DNA of 10,278 nt from NCBI GenBank assembly GCA_023429265.1, contig JAEYVS010000114.1, positions 1 to 10,278 on the forward strand, written 5' to 3'. Shown in pieces: positions 7,590 to 10,278 of the stretch (the stretch's first letter is position 1; each line of letters opens with the position of its first letter). The DNA comes from Bacteroidota bacterium (GTDB lineage Bacteria; Bacteroidota; Ignavibacteria; Tepidaquicellales; Tepidaquicellaceae). The position numbers and the translations under genes are program-made. The notes beneath the pieces are model-generated. The model made no database searches. It was not told the origin of the DNA and saw only the letters and a program-made list of their open reading frames with translations.

Positions 7590-8504
7590 ATGGAGAAAAA
7601 CAGATTATATTTATTAGCCGGTGTACTTGTATTGCTTGTACTTGTAGCATATTTCCTTACTAAGTCCGACAAACGATCTAGCACCGGAGATACAATAGAA
7701 AAGTTGTACGAATTTGATTCTGCCGCAGTTGACAGGCTTGAAATAACTCAGGACGGCAGAAAAATTACAATGGCAAAAGTAAGCGGTGAATGGAAATTAA
7801 CCGAGCCCATAGAATACAGAGTAAATCAGGAGTTTGTGAATGCAGCACTTTCTGATCTTAAAAATTACAGGTTGCTTAGCCTGGTGTCTGAAAACCCGGA
7901 GAACAAAGAACAATTTGGGTTCAGTGACAGCGCAAAAGTAGTGTTTTCTGTTTTTCAGGGCGGTAATTTAGCAGGAACCATAGAGGTTGGAAAAGTACCT
8001 GAAGCCCCGAATCAAACATACATTAAAGCTCCCGACGATGATAAGATATATCTTGCTTATAATTTTCTAAGGAATAATTTCGTGAGGCCATCTCTTGAAT
8101 CCTGGAGAGACCTTCAAATTTTGTCCATTCCATCAAATGCGGTAAACTCAATTGAATATACTTCCGGTGGCTCTACTTATAAGCTAACCAAAGATTCTAC
8201 GGGAGGTTTCCTGGTTGACGGTGCGCCTGCGGATTCGACTACTGCATCACAGATACTAAGTGTCCTGCAGGATTTTAACACTCAAAGCTTTAAAGATACT
8301 ACACTTGGCGCTCAGACACAATTTACCGACAGAGTGCGAGTAAACTGGGGTGAAAACTACACCGACCTTAATTTCCTGAAGCAGGGTGATTCTACAATGG
8401 TAAATTATATGCTTAAAATTCCCGGCAATAACGCTGTATTCTATTTTAACGAAGCATTGGCAAAAAATATCTTAAAGACTAAATCCGAGCTTTTAAAAAA
8501 GTAA
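7590..8504 (+). CDS. DUF4340 protein, membrane-anchored partner of the GldG-type system
   Basis: A 304-residue protein with one N-terminal membrane segment (about 6-23) and a soluble remainder, presumably periplasmic. GEWKLTEPIEYRVN (66-79), followed by a helix ending LSDLKNYRLL (87-96), is the DUF4340 pattern. A second, weaker copy appears at about 183-233 (NAVNSIEY, YKLTK, GGFLVDGAPAD, ILSVLQDFN), suggesting two similar lobes. DUF4340 genes are commonly found next to GldG-like genes, and here the gap is only 12 bp, so the product most likely acts with that complex. No catalytic motif is visible. The biochemical function of the family is unknown to me, and no substrate can be named. Confidence 0.85.
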   Translation: MEKNRLYLLAGVLVLLVLVAYFLTKSDKRSSTGDTIEKLYEFDSAAVDRLEITQDGRKITMAKVSGEWKLTEPIEYRVNQEFVNAALSDLKNYRLLSLVSENPENKEQFGFSDSAKVVFSVFQGGNLAGTIEVGKVPEAPNQTYIKAPDDDKIYLAYNFLRNNFVRPSLESWRDLQILSIPSNAVNSIEYTSGGSTYKLTKDSTGGFLVDGAPADSTTASQILSVLQDFNTQSFKDTTLGAQTQFTDRVRVNWGENYTDLNFLKQGDSTMVNYMLKIPGNNAVFYFNEALAKNILKTKSELLKK

Positions 8505-8583
8505 GAATTCCATAATTATTAGGTGAATGTTTTTTTGATTTTTTTTGTTTAATTTTAGTAGGAAGGGAAATTATAATTAAAAT
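8505..8583 (+). promoter_or_regulatory. Intergenic gap with possible promoter for plsY-gpsA
   Basis: This 79-bp gap is much wider than the gaps inside either neighbouring gene group, except 58 bp before the GldG-like gene. It contains T-runs with TTTG at 8534-8537 and 8544-8547, then TAATTTTA at 8550-8557, close to the Bacteroidota TAnnTTTG element but with poor spacing to either TTTG. A purine stretch AGGAAGGG (8560-8567) sits about 16 bases before the ATG, too far for a normal Shine-Dalgarno. No stable terminator hairpin is seen, so read-through from the ABC operon is possible. Confidence 0.3.
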
Positions 8584-9279
8584 ATGACGCTAAGTATATT
8601 AATAATTGCCAGTTACCTGATCGGGTCTATTCCATTTGCCCTTATAATTGGCAAATTATTCAAAGGAATAGATGTAAGAAACTATGGCAGTGGAAATCTG
8701 GGCTCGACCAATGCAATAAGGACCCTGGGATTGCCTTTGGGACTACTTGTGCAGGTTCTGGACATTGCAAAAGGTCTGGTCGTAGTATTGATTGTTTCTA
8801 CCTTCTTCTATGATGTTTTACCTTTCAAAAATCATACCCCGTTTGAAGATTTAACTCTTGTAAAGATAATGGCAGGTTGTGCAGCTGTATTAGGGCATAC
8901 ATTTTCAGTATTCGCTAATTTCAAAGGCGGAAAGGGAATAAATACCGGCTTGGGAGTGTTTATCTCTCTTGCACCGGTGGATGTGTTACTTACCGTAGGA
9001 GTATTCATTTTAATTCTCATATCATCCGGATATGTTTCTCTGGGTTCCATAATGGCTGGTATTTTCCTGCCGATAATTATGTTTGTCAGGGAAAATTTCT
9101 TCCACGTGAATACATATGGGTATAATACATTGATATTCTTTGCCATTGCTGTGTCTATTTTTATTATTTACACACACAGGTCTAATATTAAGAGGTTATT
9201 GTATGGTGATGAAAACCAGTTTAAAAATCTCTGGCTCATAAGGATCTTTAAAGTGAAGACTCCTCTAACAAAACACTAA
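8584..9279 (+). CDS. plsY: Glycerol-3-phosphate acyltransferase PlsY
   Basis: PlsY is an inner-membrane enzyme that transfers the acyl group of acyl phosphate (made by PlsX) to position 1 of sn-glycerol 3-phosphate, giving lysophosphatidic acid. The 231-residue product shows the three conserved family motifs: GSGNLGSTNAIRTLG (35-49), GHTFSVFANFKGGKG (104-118) with the glycine-rich loop, and HRSNIKRLLYGDE (198-210). About five hydrophobic segments fit the known topology. The loop at about 74-92 and the basic tail after residue 211 (ending VKTPLTKH) look somewhat longer than in short PlsY proteins. gpsA, whose product supplies its acceptor, starts 10 bp after the stop. plsX is not in the window. 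There is no well-placed Shine-Dalgarno. Confidence 0.96.
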   Translation: MTLSILIIASYLIGSIPFALIIGKLFKGIDVRNYGSGNLGSTNAIRTLGLPLGLLVQVLDIAKGLVVVLIVSTFFYDVLPFKNHTPFEDLTLVKIMAGCAAVLGHTFSVFANFKGGKGINTGLGVFISLAPVDVLLTVGVFILILISSGYVSLGSIMAGIFLPIIMFVRENFFHVNTYGYNTLIFFAIAVSIFIIYTHRSNIKRLLYGDENQFKNLWLIRIFKVKTPLTKH

Positions 9280-9289
9280 TAAATTAGCA

Positions 9290-10278
9290 ATGCAGGTTTC
9301 CGTATTAGGTGCCGGTGGTTGGGGAACCACCCTGGCTATTCTATTAAATGAAAACGATCACGATGTCACGCTCTGGGAGTTTAACCCGGATTACGCGGAG
9401 ACGATGAGAAAATTCAGGGAAAATTTCTACTATCTCCCTAAGGTCAAAATCCCTGCCGGTATTAATATAACAAATAACCTGAGCGAAGCCGCTGAAGCCG
9501 GTGAATTGCTGGTAATCTCCACCCCCACGCAATTCATAAGGAGTTCACTCAAATCACTAAAGGAATTTGATTTTGGTAATAAGATCATCTTAAATGTTTC
9601 CAAAGGTATAGAGATTGATTCTCTTTTGCTGGTAAATGAAATTGTTGAAGATATATTTCCCAAAGCTGATCCAATGAGAATTGCCGCATTATCAGGACCC
9701 TCTCACGCTGAGGAGGTCGCAAGGAATGTCCCAACTGCTGTAGTATGCGCGTCAAAAGACATAAGCATAGCAGAGAAAGTACAGAAGGTTTTCTCTAATG
9801 AATATTTCAGAGTTTATTCGAGCACTGATGTAGCCGGGGTAGAGACAGGAGGCGCATTAAAGAATGTTATTGCAATAGCAGCAGGGATAGCAGATGGGGC
9901 GGGCTTTGGTGATAATACAAAAGCTGCAATAATGACAAGAGGGATCAGCGAAATTATGAGGCTCGGCCTTACGCGGGGTGCCATAAAGGAAACATTTTAC
10001 GGATTATCCGGTATGGGTGACCTCATTGTGACGTGCGCATCAAAGCATTCGCGGAACAGGTTTGTAGGGGAACAGATAGGTCAGGGAAAGAAACTGGAAG
10101 ATATTCTCTCGGAAATGAAGATGGTCGCTGAAGGTGTTAGCACCGCTAAGTCTTCGCTGCAGCTGGCAAAAGAAAACAATGTTGAAGTTCCGATAATCGA
10201 GAAAGTAAACGAGATACTATTCAAAGGTGTCAGTCCTGTAGAGGCTACAAGGGACTTGATGCTAAGGACTTTGAAGGC
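9290..10278 (+). CDS. gpsA: Glycerol-3-phosphate dehydrogenase [NAD(P)+] GpsA (3' end off the right edge)
   Basis: GpsA is a cytoplasmic enzyme that reduces dihydroxyacetone phosphate to sn-glycerol 3-phosphate, the backbone for phospholipids. ATG at 9290 opens a frame of 329 codons reaching the window edge, which is nearly the full family length of about 330-340. Residues 4-16 (SVLGAGGWGTTLA) are the nucleotide-binding GxGxxG loop. SKGIE (104-108), SGPSHAEEVA (135-144), GGALKNVIAIAAG (187-199) with the likely catalytic Lys191, NTKAAIMTRG (209-218), GLSGMGDLIVTC (238-249) and SRNRFVGEQIGQG (254-266) are standard GpsA motifs. It is probably cotranscribed with plsY, and the two products act in sequence. 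Confidence 0.96.
   Translation, partial: MQVSVLGAGGWGTTLAILLNENDHDVTLWEFNPDYAETMRKFRENFYYLPKVKIPAGINITNNLSEAAEAGELLVISTPTQFIRSSLKSLKEFDFGNKIILNVSKGIEIDSLLLVNEIVEDIFPKADPMRIAALSGPSHAEEVARNVPTAVVCASKDISIAEKVQKVFSNEYFRVYSSTDVAGVETGGALKNVIAIAAGIADGAGFGDNTKAAIMTRGISEIMRLGLTRGAIKETFYGLSGMGDLIVTCASKHSRNRFVGEQIGQGKKLEDILSEMKMVAEGVSTAKSSLQLAKENNVEVPIIEKVNEILFKGVSPVEATRDLMLRTLK

Noticed and set aside
7250..7684. Minus-strand 144-codon frame across the GldG-like/DUF4340 junction
   Set aside because: Overlaps two well-supported plus-strand genes and has no recognisable domain.
8505..8550. Possible intrinsic terminator after the DUF4340 gene
   Set aside because: T-runs are present, but I find no GC-containing stem before them.
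8832..9663. Minus-strand frames over plsY and gpsA (8832-9146, 9344-9532, 9430-9663)
   Set aside because: They overlap strongly conserved PlsY and GpsA motifs on the plus strand.

Overview
The window looks like a chromosomal piece of a Bacteroidota/Chlorobi-group bacterium, most plausibly of the Ignavibacteria type. The evidence is a C-terminal tail of the 'QNYPNPFN' type used by type IX secretion (T9SS) substrates, a GldA/GldF/GldG-like exporter cluster, AT-rich DNA, and starts without a well-placed Shine-Dalgarno sequence. This placement is inferred from family resemblance; no marker gene such as rRNA is present.

Left part (1-3865, minus strand): two genes for secreted surface-type proteins, transcribed leftward and 9 bp apart. 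The upstream gene (2606-3865) encodes a signal peptide, seven tandem propeller repeats and a T9SS-type sorting tail. The downstream gene (1-2596, cut by the left edge) is one uninterrupted frame of about 865 codons. It has a signal peptide, an N-terminal region of about 340 residues that I do not recognise, a right-handed parallel beta-helix region, and a helical TPR-like piece at the edge. From about 1,300 to 4,170 the DNA is clearly more AT-rich than on either side, and the change falls inside the beta-helix gene.

Middle (3866-4170): a divergent intergenic region of 305 bp without a convincing gene. It probably holds the promoters of both directions.

Right part (4171-8504, plus strand): a tight four-gene unit. 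It encodes a GldA-type ABC ATPase, a GldF-type ABC-2 permease, a GldG-type membrane-anchored extracytoplasmic auxiliary protein, and a DUF4340 protein with one N-terminal membrane anchor. Together they form a plausible envelope-associated ABC system of unknown substrate. After a 79-bp gap come plsY (8584-9279) and gpsA (9290 to the right edge). GpsA makes sn-glycerol 3-phosphate and PlsY acylates it, the first committed steps of phospholipid synthesis.

I see no tRNA, rRNA, CRISPR array, transposase or insertion sequence. The least ordinary parts are the secreted propeller/beta-helix pair with its composition break and the DUF4340 protein attached to the Gld-like exporter.
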